From an uncultured Oscillibacter sp. (GTDB lineage: Bacteria; Bacillota; Clostridia; Oscillospirales; Oscillospiraceae), in assembly GCA_947245315.1 (NCBI GenBank), contig CAMXNV010000063.1, forward strand, positions 1 through 10,348: a stretch of 10,348 bases of DNA, written 5' to 3'. This document shows, piece by piece, positions 1-6,384 of this stretch. Position 1 is the stretch's first letter; each line of letters begins with the position of its first letter. The position numbers were made by a program, and so were the translations under genes. The notes under the pieces were generated by a model. That model was not told where the DNA came from. It was given only the letters and a program-made list of their open reading frames with translations, and did no database searches.

Positions 1-1754
1 TACTCTCCCGCGGGAATGGGGTGGGTCAGGGCGTAGCCCTCAAAGGCCTCCTCAAGGGAGTGCGCCGGGTCCGGGGCCGCCGGAGCCTCCGCCCCTCCTT
101 CCGCCGGGGGAGCGGGGAGGGACAGGACCTCGTCGTAGGGCTCCTGAAACCGGGCGCAGTTTCCCAGGAAGTCGAAGACCTTGCAGGCCGTCTTGGGGTA
201 GCGGCGGGCCCCGCTTGGGGACACGAAGTCATAGGTCCGGGTCCCCCGTCCGCAGAGCTGCCGGAGCTCCGCCCGGGAGCCCACGGGCCGAAGGAGGCCG
301 ACGTTCAGAAGGTCCGGGCAGTCGAACCCGGTGGCCAGCATGGCCACGGTGACGCAGACCCGGGTCCTGCCCCCCAGGGTATTGTCCCGGAAGCGGCGGG
401 CCAGCTCCGAGGCCTTGGGGGCGTCGGCGGTGATCCGCAGGGCGAAGTCCGGCGGGTACTTCCCCGGGAACTTCTCCCCGGCGTACTCGTTGAGGAACCG
501 GGCGGCGGTCTCCGCCTGCTCCGCGTTGGCGCAGAAGAGGAGCCCCTTGCCCACCTCCCCGGTCACCGGGTCCCGGAGGGCGTGGTCCAGGAAGACCGCC
601 GTGAAGAGGCGGAGGGCCTCCTCGCTCAGAACGCGCTCCCCCTCCGCCGGGGCCGGGAGGCCCGCCCGGGCGTCGATGAGGACGGGCCGGACCAGGAGGC
701 CGTCCCGGAGGGCCTCGGGCAGCGCGTAGCGATAGGTGGGCTCCCCCAGGCGGCAGCCGAAGGTCCGGTAGAGCTCCTCCAGCCGCCGGTCCGCCCAGGT
801 CTCCGCCCCCGGCTCCGGCGCGGCGGAGGGGGCGGAGGTCAGGGCCAGGCGGAAGCCCAGGAAATAGGCGTACAGCGGCTGGGCGGACCCGGCGGAGAGG
901 GGGTGGACCTCGTCGGCAATGAGGAGGGAGAAGTCCCCGGGCCGGAAGGCGCGCTTGTACCGGCCGCCGGCCAGCAGGGATTGCGCCGTGGCGGCGACGA
1001 CATGGGCCTCTTCCCAGCCGCTGTCCTTTTGAAACAGGGCCGTCCGGTACTCCGGGTAAGACCCGAAGAGCTCCGCGGCCTGCTCCGCCAGCACGGCCCG
1101 GTCCGTCAGGTAGAGGACCCGGCGGGCATTCCCCGTCCGGAGGAAGAGGCGGATGACGGCGGCGGCGACCCGGGTCTTCCCTGTGCCCACGGCCAGCTCG
1201 AAGACGAAGCGCCGCTCCCCCCGCCTCACCGCCGCCTGGAGAGCCCTCAGGGCCTCCAGCTGGTGGGGGCGCAGCGGGTGGTCGCCGGAGAGGTAGTCCG
1301 GGCCGATCTCCTCATGGTACAGCCGTGCGGGGTCCTCCGCCGCCCGCTCCCGGAGGCTCTCCGGGCTGGGGAAGGCGGCGACGGCCTGGGGCTCCCCGCT
1401 CCGGAGGTCCCAGAAGTAGTGCTGGCTGCCGTTGGAGAGGAGGGCGAAGGGTGCCGAGAGGGCCCGGCCCTGGGCCCTGGCCTGCTCCCGGGTGCCGAGG
1501 GGGTCCCCGGCGCCGGGCTTGGCCTCCAGGACGGCCAGGGGCGCGCCGCCGCCGTCCAGAAGCATGAAATCCACCCTCCCGGCTCCCACGTGGCGGAAGT
1601 CCCCCCCCAGCTCGTCCCACTGGGCCCGGGTCAGGGAGATCTCGGGGTCCAGGCGGACGTTGGCCGGGCCCTCCGGGCCGTCGAACAGACGCCAGCCCGC
1701 GTCCTCCAGCATATGGCGGATTCTCTCCCTGGCCGTATCTTCCTGTCTTCTCAT
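1..1754 (-). CDS. Type I restriction HsdR-like nuclease/helicase, N-terminal part (runs off window)
   Basis: The frame is open for 584 codons from ATG 1754 down to base 1, so the C-terminus lies outside the window. Residues about 1-110 match an HsdR N-terminal nuclease of the PD-(D/E)xK fold: VDFMLL (D62) followed by AVLEAK (E77, K79). A superfamily 2 helicase motor follows: Walker A GTGKT at 190-194, LTDRAVLAEQA near 220, a DExx box DEVH at 281-284, LTSAP at 305-309 in place of the usual LTATP, ATGFD at 474-478, and QLCGRGTR at 499-506. In the family, this subunit translocates and cuts DNA in complex with HsdM and HsdS; neither is in the window, and the upstream neighbour is divergent. The start is supported by AAAGGA five bases upstream and by a promoter at 1811-1839. 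It could instead be a stand-alone HSDR_N helicase rather than part of a full type I system. The family call is firm; the system membership is not. Confidence 0.85.
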   Translation of the reverse strand, partial: MRRQEDTARERIRHMLEDAGWRLFDGPEGPANVRLDPEISLTRAQWDELGGDFRHVGAGRVDFMLLDGGGAPLAVLEAKPGAGDPLGTREQARAQGRALSAPFALLSNGSQHYFWDLRSGEPQAVAAFPSPESLRERAAEDPARLYHEEIGPDYLSGDHPLRPHQLEALRALQAAVRRGERRFVFELAVGTGKTRVAAAVIRLFLRTGNARRVLYLTDRAVLAEQAAELFGSYPEYRTALFQKDSGWEEAHVVAATAQSLLAGGRYKRAFRPGDFSLLIADEVHPLSAGSAQPLYAYFLGFRLALTSAPSAAPEPGAETWADRRLEELYRTFGCRLGEPTYRYALPEALRDGLLVRPVLIDARAGLPAPAEGERVLSEEALRLFTAVFLDHALRDPVTGEVGKGLLFCANAEQAETAARFLNEYAGEKFPGKYPPDFALRITADAPKASELARRFRDNTLGGRTRVCVTVAMLATGFDCPDLLNVGLLRPVGSRAELRQLCGRGTRTYDFVSPSGARRYPKTACKVFDFLGNCARFQEPYDEVLSLPAPPAEGGAEAPAAPDPAHSLEEAFEGYALTHPIPAGE

Positions 1755-1810
1755 GCCTGTCCTTTCCGGGCCCTCTGCCGCCCTTCGGTCCGCTGCCGGT
1801 GTTTGCCAAT

Positions 1811-1839
1811 AGTATATCACCTTTGCCGCCGCCGCGCAA
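1811..1839 (-). promoter_or_regulatory. Promoter for the HsdR-like gene
   Basis: Read on the minus strand, a -35 TTGCGC (1839-1834), a 17-base spacer and a -10 TATACT (1816-1811) preceded by TGA (extended -10). Transcription would start near 1804, leaving a leader of about 50 bases before ATG 1754. Hexamers and spacing are identical to the promoter at 6238-6266. Confidence 0.6.
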
Positions 1840-1856
1840 TTTCTAAAAAGAGGGGC

Positions 1857-2016
1857 GTAGGGGCCGCCGCCTTCGGCGGCCTGTTCCTCCGGGACTGCCG
1901 CGCTCTCGGGAGACGGGGCGGGACAGAGCCCGCCCCCTACGGAGCGTCTACCGGCAGACGGAGTGTAGGGGAGGGGCTCCGTCCCCTGCCGTTCCTCCGG
2001 GATTGCCATGCTTCCC
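1857..2016. repeat. Cluster of palindromic interspersed repeats
   Basis: Noncoding GC-rich block. Two imperfect direct units start with GTAGGGG (1857-1908 and 1965-2016, 108 bases apart) and share TTCCTCCGGGA(C/T)TGCC. Between them lies a third palindrome. Visible hairpins: GGCCGCCG/CGGCGGCC at 1862-1881 with a 4-base loop; GGGGCGGG/CCCGCCCC at 1915-1936 with a 6-base loop; AGGGGA/TCCCCT at 1967-1987. The middle palindrome and its flank recur in inverted orientation at 10251-10304, with 31 identical bases (1910-1940). This looks like a dispersed intergenic repeat family (REP- or MITE-like); no transposase is present. Confidence 0.75.
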
Positions 2017-2037
2017 GGCAATTCTACGAATCATAGG

Positions 2038-2066
2038 GTGACATTTCCCCGCCGCCGTGGTATCCT
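2038..2066 (+). promoter_or_regulatory. Promoter for the XRE regulator
   Basis: -35 GTGACA at 2038-2043 (five of six to consensus), exactly 17 bases, then -10 TATCCT at 2061-2066 (four of six). It lies just after the repeat cluster. The predicted start of transcription near 2073 gives a very short leader that begins at the ribosome binding site AAAGGAG (2073-2079). Confidence 0.5.
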
Positions 2067-2088
2067 GTCGGCAAAGGAGTGGATGACC

Positions 2089-3018
2089 ATGGACACGAAA
2101 GCCACCGGCGCGCTGATCGCCCGGCGAAGGAAGACGCTGGCCCTCAGCCAGGCGGAGCTGGCGGAGCGGCTCCATGTGACGGACAAGGCCGTCAGCCGCT
2201 GGGAGACGGGCCGGGGCATGCCCGGCCTGGACAGCCTGGAGCCCTTGTCGGAGGCTCTGGGCCTGTCGGTCAGCGAGCTTTTAAGCGGAAAGGAGCTGAC
2301 CCAGGAGGAGCTGCCCAAGGCGGCGGGAGGACAGATTATGGAGAGCATGAAGCGGGAGAAGCAGTGGAAGTGGCTGGCCTGGCTGGCCATGGCGGCGGTG
2401 ACGGCCCTGGCCGTCTGGGGCGTGAGCGTCTCCATTCAGGCCCAGCGGGAGGCGGAGCAGGAGCGGGCGGAGAACTGGGCCCACTACACCAGCTCCGTCG
2501 ATCCCAACGAGGAGGGAGACGTGGCGGAGGCCACGGCGAACTATTTCCGGGAGCAGGGTATGAACACCCGCTTTGACCCCAAGAGCCTGCATGTCCGGGA
2601 GACGGTATTCCTGGGGGACTACATGGCCGTCCTCCTCTCGGACCGGGAGGGGGAGTGGTGCATGAGCGTTTGGCAGAAGGACGAAATCTATCAGGACAAG
2701 GAGGGCCTCCGGGACCGCTACTGCATCATCGGCGGCCGGTCCCGCGTCGAGCCGGGGGCCGGGGGCGTGGCCCAGTGGAACTTCGGCACCCCGGAGCAGC
2801 CCGTCATCGTCGTCTCCGGCGTGGAGCTGCCGGAGGAGGCGCACTTCGTTGAATTCGGCAGCGACGGCCATATCATAAGATGCTGGCTGGACCCCGACCA
2901 GGGGACCGCGCTGGACATTGCCATCCTGGCCCTGCCCATACGCCCGGAGGAGCTGAACCCTGTGGATGTCCAGCTCTGCGACGCCTGCGGGGCCTATCTC
3001 CCCCGGGACCTGGAATGA
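2089..3018 (+). CDS. Membrane-anchored XRE-family transcriptional regulator
   Basis: 309 residues. Residues about 7-61 are a Cro/C1-type helix-turn-helix with the familiar pattern LSQAELAERLHVTDKAVSRW, then ETGRGMPGLDSLEPLSEALG. A charged linker leads to one hydrophobic segment at about 95-116 (WLAWLAMAAVTALAVWGVSV), then a roughly 190-residue C-terminal domain I do not recognise. One transmembrane helix after the DNA-binding domain suggests a one-component membrane regulator that senses a signal outside the membrane or in it; the signal is unknown. ATG 2089 is chosen because AAAGGAG at 2073-2079 sits nine bases upstream; an in-frame ATG at 2083 would be only three bases away. It is a single-gene unit between its own promoter and the terminator at 3024. 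A role in controlling either flanking operon is conceivable but not shown. Confidence 0.88.
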   Translation: MDTKATGALIARRRKTLALSQAELAERLHVTDKAVSRWETGRGMPGLDSLEPLSEALGLSVSELLSGKELTQEELPKAAGGQIMESMKREKQWKWLAWLAMAAVTALAVWGVSVSIQAQREAEQERAENWAHYTSSVDPNEEGDVAEATANYFREQGMNTRFDPKSLHVRETVFLGDYMAVLLSDREGEWCMSVWQKDEIYQDKEGLRDRYCIIGGRSRVEPGAGGVAQWNFGTPEQPVIVVSGVELPEEAHFVEFGSDGHIIRCWLDPDQGTALDIAILALPIRPEELNPVDVQLCDACGAYLPRDLE

Positions 3019-3023
3019 CCAGC

Positions 3024-3063
3024 AAAAGCTCCCCTCCGTACCACAACGGAGGGGAGCTTTTTT
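3024..3063. terminator. Bidirectional intrinsic terminator
   Basis: A 16-base perfect stem (3024-3039 with 3046-3061), a 6-base loop ACCACA and a run of six T (3058-3063). The stem begins AAAA, so the minus-strand transcript also ends in a T run. It lies between the convergent XRE gene (stop 3018) and the GTPase gene (stop 3084) and should end both transcripts. Confidence 0.92.
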
Positions 3064-3083
3064 CCAGCATATTACAGACAGTA

Positions 3084-4013
3084 TCAGAAAGTCACCACGT
3101 CCTGGGCGGGCTTTTGGCAGGGGGCGATGGACAGCACGTGCATCACCGGGCCCTTGCCCTGGTAGGCGTCGTGGTTCTCCACGGCCATGCGGGCGATGAC
3201 CTCCACCCAGTCCCGGTTCTTGTAGTCCTTCAGGCCCCGGCCCTTGGCGACGAGCCCCAGGAACTGGATGTCGTTCTCGCAGCAGACCATGGCGAAGCGG
3301 CCTGGGCAGTGGACGCCGGGATACTTCCGGGAGTGGCACATGAGGAGCTTCATGCGGACCTCCTTGCCCGCCCAGCGGTCCGGGTGGTCCATCACGTCCA
3401 CGTACCACACGCCGAAGTCCTCATCGGGGACGTCCACCAGGGGCTGGTTCAGGTCAAAGGGGCACTCGTCCCCGGTGAGGTAGTCCTCGCTGGTGCCGTC
3501 CACGTTCTCGAAGTAGATGTCCGCCCGGCGGTTCACCATCCGGAGGTTCCGCTTCCGCAGGGCCTCCCGGAGCTCCGGGGTGGCCCGGTTGAAGACCAGC
3601 AGGTCCGCGTTGGTGATCTTCTCCATCATGAGCTGGCCCATGTTCTTGGCGTACAGCTCGAAGGTCCCCGCCTCCACGAAGGTCATGATCTGGTAGAGCA
3701 CCCAATTGGCCGGCAGCACTTCCCTGTAAAGGCGTTCCATTTGCCACATGCCGTTGTACTCGATCAGCACCTGCTTGGGCCGGTACTTCTTCTCCAGCTC
3801 CTTCATCCGGGAGCAGGTCATTTCCCCCTCGTCCTCGATGTCCACCAGGGTCACATTGTCCAGGGCCTTGGGGTTGTACTCCTCTTCTCCCTCCTCGCAG
3901 CGGAGGAGGAGCGTCCGGTCCTGGCGGGCGAAGCCGTCCTCCAGGACGCCGTTGATGAAATTGGTTTTGCCGGAGTCCAGGAACCCGGCCACCAGATAAA
4001 CAGGAATGTCCAT
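3084..4013 (-). CDS. CobW/COG0523-type GTPase with C-terminal DUF1980 (YcgQ)-like domain
   Basis: 309 residues. Residues 1-150 form a G3E-type GTPase: Walker A GFLDSGKT at 10-17, the family's Walker B glutamate in VLIEYNGMW at 82-90 (E85), and NRAT at 142-145 where the base-recognition motif is expected. The CxCC metal-binding motif typical of COG0523 is absent; the corresponding stretch reads LLLRCEEGEEE (35-45). Residues about 215-302 resemble the C-terminal domain of DUF1980/COG3689 proteins, which usually accompany COG0701 permeases: GKEVRMKL, then GRFAMVCCENDIQFLGLV (CC at 244-245), then DWVEVIARM. No signal peptide or membrane segment is visible. ATG 4013 is preceded by AAAGGAAG at a slightly long distance of about 11 bases. 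It lies 25 bases behind the His-rich GTPase and is surely co-transcribed with it. The inferred role is GTP-dependent metal delivery or sensing, probably zinc. The GTPase call is firm; the tail call rests on remembered motif shape. Confidence 0.85.
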   Translation of the reverse strand: MDIPVYLVAGFLDSGKTNFINGVLEDGFARQDRTLLLRCEEGEEEYNPKALDNVTLVDIEDEGEMTCSRMKELEKKYRPKQVLIEYNGMWQMERLYREVLPANWVLYQIMTFVEAGTFELYAKNMGQLMMEKITNADLLVFNRATPELREALRKRNLRMVNRRADIYFENVDGTSEDYLTGDECPFDLNQPLVDVPDEDFGVWYVDVMDHPDRWAGKEVRMKLLMCHSRKYPGVHCPGRFAMVCCENDIQFLGLVAKGRGLKDYKNRDWVEVIARMAVENHDAYQGKGPVMHVLSIAPCQKPAQDVVTF

Positions 4014-4038
4014 TGTAAAGTAAACTTCCTTTTCAGAC

Positions 4039-5175
4039 TCAGAGGCCGAAGAGTTGGGAGAGCCGGTCCTCCTTCAGATCCGCGCCGATGACGCAGAGGC
4101 GGCCCGTGTAGTCGGGATGACCGGCGCGGACCTCGTGCTCCTCCGGCACGTAGTCAAATTCAATCCAGGCGCCGTCCTCCCCGGCCACGATGCCCTTGGC
4201 CCGGAGGATGCTGCCGTACTCGCCGCTGTCCAGGGCGGCGAGAATTTTTTCGACGCCCGCCTGGGTGAAGGTCTTGGGGGTCTCCTTGCCCCAGGAGGTG
4301 AAGACCTCGTCGGCGTGGTGGTGATGGTGGTGGCAGGAACAGCTGGGGTCGTCACACTCCTGCCCGTGGTCATGGGGGTGCCCGTGCTCCCCGTGGTCGT
4401 GATGGTGCTCATGTTCCCCGTGAGCCTCGTGCTCATGGGAGTGCTCATGCTCCCCATGTTCCCCGTGGTCATGATGGTGCTCATGTTCCCCATGCTCCCC
4501 ATGGTGATGGTGGGCATGTTCCGCCTCCTCGGCCTCGTGCTCCGCCCGCATCTTGGCCAGGAGCTCGTCCGCCAGGGAGACCTTCTCAATGGCGGAGAGG
4601 ATGGTCTTGCCGTCCAGCTGGTCCCAGGGGGTGGTGAGGATGGCGGCGCCGGGGTTCTTCTCCCGGAGCATGGCCGCGGCGGCCTCCAGCTTCTCCTGGC
4701 TCAGCTTCTGGGTCCGGGAGAGGACGATGGTCCCGGCGGACTCGATCTGATTGTTGTAGAACTCCCCGAAGTTTTTCATATAGACCTTGACCTTGGTGGC
4801 GTCCGCCACGGTGACAAAGCTGTTCAGCTTCAGCTCCGGGGACTCCGCCGCCGTGTTTTCCACGGCCACGATGACGTCGGAGAGCTTGCCCACGCCGGAG
4901 GGCTCGATGAGGATGCGGTCCGGGTGGAACTGGGCGGTGACGTCCTTGAGGGCCTGGTTGAAGTCCCCCACCAGAGAGCAGCAGATGCAGCCCGAGGACA
5001 TCTCGGAGATCTGAACGCCGGACTCCTTCAAAAAGCCGCCGTCGATGCTGATCTCGCCGAACTCGTTCTCAATGAGGACCAGCTTCTCCCCCTGGTAGGC
5101 CTCCGCCAGCAGCTTTTTGATGAGGGTGGTCTTGCCCGCGCCGAGGAACCCGGAGATAATGTCGATTTTTGTCAT
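4039..5175 (-). CDS. COG0523/CobW-family GTP-binding metallochaperone with His-rich segment
   Basis: 378 residues. A classic G3E GTPase: Walker A GFLGAGKTT at 9-17, LIENEFGE at 34-41, the metal-binding SGCICC at 61-66 and ILIEPSGVG at 88-96. The linker at 220-287 is extremely His-rich (32 His in 68 residues) with three Cys in CDDPSCSC (274-281), ending in six His. Residues about 290-378 fit a CobW_C domain. In this family, GTP hydrolysis drives delivery of metal (zinc, cobalt or nickel) to client proteins in the cytosol. The His-rich loop favours zinc or nickel, and the partner gene hints at zinc; the metal cannot be read from sequence. ATG 5175 follows AAGGA nine bases upstream, with a promoter at 5213-5240. 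It leads a two-gene unit with the DUF1980-tailed GTPase. Confidence 0.93.
   Translation of the reverse strand: MTKIDIISGFLGAGKTTLIKKLLAEAYQGEKLVLIENEFGEISIDGGFLKESGVQISEMSSGCICCSLVGDFNQALKDVTAQFHPDRILIEPSGVGKLSDVIVAVENTAAESPELKLNSFVTVADATKVKVYMKNFGEFYNNQIESAGTIVLSRTQKLSQEKLEAAAAMLREKNPGAAILTTPWDQLDGKTILSAIEKVSLADELLAKMRAEHEAEEAEHAHHHHGEHGEHEHHHDHGEHGEHEHSHEHEAHGEHEHHHDHGEHGHPHDHGQECDDPSCSCHHHHHHADEVFTSWGKETPKTFTQAGVEKILAALDSGEYGSILRAKGIVAGEDGAWIEFDYVPEEHEVRAGHPDYTGRLCVIGADLKEDRLSQLFGL
4316..4518 (-). repeat. In-frame low-complexity His-coding repeat
   Basis: This segment codes residues 220-287 of the GTPase. The peptide GEHEHHHDHGEHG occurs twice, at 229-241 and 253-265, 72 bases apart, with His-Gly-Glu motifs between. 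Repeats of this kind expand and contract easily, so length may vary among strains. Confidence 0.85.
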
Positions 5176-5198
5176 GGTATCAAGTCCTTTGCTTTCAA

Positions 5199-5240
5199 AT
5201 TATATCTCACCTATCATATCACCTTATTGGAAAAAAGCAA
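5199..5240 (-). promoter_or_regulatory. Promoter region for the GTPase pair
   Basis: Minus strand: -35 TTGCTT (5240-5235), 16 bases, -10 TATGAT (5218-5213) preceded by TGA. A perfect TATAAT lies 8 bases further downstream (5204-5199) but lacks a good -35. The two -10 boxes sit in a degenerate direct repeat, AGGTGATATGAT followed by AGGTGAGATATAAT. An AT-rich imperfect inverted repeat, GTTACAAAAATTTAAC (5245-5260, five of eight pairs), lies just upstream. It could be a metal-repressor site, but the match to known Zur boxes is not convincing. Confidence 0.5.
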
Positions 5241-5281
5241 CGCCGTTACAAAAATTTAACAGAAAAGGCGCTTCCCCGGGA

Positions 5282-6184
5282 TCACTGAGGCCCCTCCGGC
5301 GCGTCCCCGCCCTCCCGGTTCTTCTCCCGGGCCTGGTTGAGATAGTCGTGCTCCGCCGTTTTCTTGCTGGGGACGAAACCCTGGGCCGCCGTGCGCTTCC
5401 CGCCCTTGGTCTTGGCGTAGAAGAAGCCGGTGACGGAAAAGACCACCGCCCCGATGAAGTTGACGAACAGGTCCTTCATGGTGTCGATGAGGCCGATGTC
5501 CAGATAGCCCCCCAGGCCTAAGTCCTGGCCGTTGATGAGGACCTCCTGGATGCCCGGCACGGCCACGACTTTGTTGGACCGGGTGACGTCCAGGGTGGCG
5601 GAGTAGATGGCGTTGACTACCGTGTCCCGCTGCATGTCCGTGTGGAAGAACATGTCCATGCCGAACTCGAAGAACTCCCACAGCACGCCGATGGTCATGG
5701 AGAAGCAGAAGGCCACCAGGGCCAGGAAGAGGGGGGAGAGGTCGAAGGTGAGGCGCTCGTCGTCGTTGAGGAGCACCACCAGGGCGAAGCCCACCGCCGC
5801 CGCCAGGAAGCCGTTGATGGTGTGGAGCATGGTGTCCCAGTGGGGCACCACTACGTAGAAGGCGTTGACCTCCCCCAGCACCTCCGCGGCGTAGATGAAG
5901 CAGAGGACCGTGATCTCCAGGGCGGGGGGCAGCTCAATGTGGAACTTCACCTGAATCCAGCTGGGCACGTACAGCAGCAGGTAGGCCAGGGCGCAGTAGA
6001 ACGCGCTCTCATAGCCCCCCACCATGAGCTGGCGGACGAAGATGACGATCACCAGCAGCCGCAGGGTGTAGAAGACGATGAAGGAGCTTCTGTGCTCCCG
6101 CAGCTCCTGCTCCATCGCCTGGCGGAAGCTCTTCTTCTCCCGCCGTTTGGCCTGTTTCGCTTCTTTCTTGCTGAGCTTTGACAT
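5282..6184 (-). CDS. Multi-pass membrane protein, YjdF/DUF2238-like
   Basis: 300 residues. The N-terminal 33 residues are highly basic and cytosolic. About six hydrophobic segments follow, near 34-52, 58-76, 90-108, 122-140, 149-168 and 236-257. Conserved-looking polar residues in or beside the helices resemble the YjdF (DUF2238/COG3647) family: HWDTMLHTINGF at 115-126, IGVLWEFFEFGMD at 165-177 and DTMKDLFVNFIGAV at 234-247. The C-terminal tail (258-300) is charged and soluble. The function of this family is not established; a lipid- or metal-related membrane role is a guess. ATG 6184 is backed by AAAAAGGAG eight bases upstream (6193-6201) and the promoter at 6238-6266. It is followed after 106 bases by the GTPase pair, which has its own promoter; read-through could make one three-gene unit. 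Confidence 0.8.
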   Translation of the reverse strand: MSKLSKKEAKQAKRREKKSFRQAMEQELREHRSSFIVFYTLRLLVIVIFVRQLMVGGYESAFYCALAYLLLYVPSWIQVKFHIELPPALEITVLCFIYAAEVLGEVNAFYVVVPHWDTMLHTINGFLAAAVGFALVVLLNDDERLTFDLSPLFLALVAFCFSMTIGVLWEFFEFGMDMFFHTDMQRDTVVNAIYSATLDVTRSNKVVAVPGIQEVLINGQDLGLGGYLDIGLIDTMKDLFVNFIGAVVFSVTGFFYAKTKGGKRTAAQGFVPSKKTAEHDYLNQAREKNREGGDAPEGPQ

Positions 6185-6237
6185 TTGTTTTTCTCCTTTT
6201 TAATACACACGTCAATCCGTTTTGCCATTTGAGGGAG

Positions 6238-6266
6238 AGTATAACACAGAAAGCCGTTTTGCGCAA
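6238..6266 (-). promoter_or_regulatory. Promoter for the YjdF-like membrane protein
   Basis: Minus strand: -35 TTGCGC (6266-6261), a 17-base spacer and -10 TATACT (6243-6238) with an upstream TGT (extended -10). Transcription would start near 6231, about 47 bases before ATG 6184. Confidence 0.65.
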
Positions 6267-6285
6267 GCCGGGCATGGGCCCCGGC
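6267..6285. promoter_or_regulatory. Inverted repeat between back-to-back promoters (possible operator)
   Basis: GCCGGG, seven bases, CCCGGC. It sits directly against the -35 of the minus-strand promoter and 11 bases from the -35 of the plus-strand promoter, a position from which a bound regulator could affect both. In DNA this GC-rich it may also be chance. Confidence 0.3.
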
Positions 6286-6296
6286 AAAATACCCCC

Positions 6297-6325
6297 TTGG
6301 CATCCCCGGCGGACTATGATAGGAT
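6297..6325 (+). promoter_or_regulatory. Promoter for the glycosyltransferase-exporter operon
   Basis: -35 TTGGCA (6297-6302, five of six), exactly 17 bases, -10 TAGGAT (6320-6325, four of six). Another -10-like TATGAT at 6315-6320 is too close to this -35. The leader of about 55 bases holds a GC-rich hairpin, CCCGGCG/CGCCGGG at 6344-6360, just before the ribosome binding site. Confidence 0.45.
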
Positions 6326-6384
6326 AAAGGGCAGAGTAAGCTGCCCGGCGGGCCGCCGGGGAGGCGGGGAGAGGAGGCGCGGCC

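Noticed and set aside
21..2036. Long plus-strand open frame (671 codons) opposite the restriction-like gene
   Set aside because: Its composition is Gly/Pro/Arg/Glu-rich with no motifs, and it runs antisense to a frame with complete nuclease and helicase motifs. Strong G/C third-position bias keeps antisense frames open.
4318..4520. Short tandem-like repeats as a CRISPR array or assembly artefact
   Set aside because: The repeats stay in frame, code a His-rich loop typical of COG0523 proteins, and lack the regular repeat-spacer pattern of CRISPR.
2880..5259. Plus-strand open frames of about 400 codons opposite the two GTPases
   Set aside because: They cross the strong terminator at 3024-3063 and the GTPase promoter, and have no motifs; the minus-strand frames carry full GTPase signatures.
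5245..5260. GTTACAAAAATTTAAC as a Zur-type operator
   Set aside because: Only five of eight base pairs are symmetric and the match to known Zur boxes is poor, so it is not called as a separate site.
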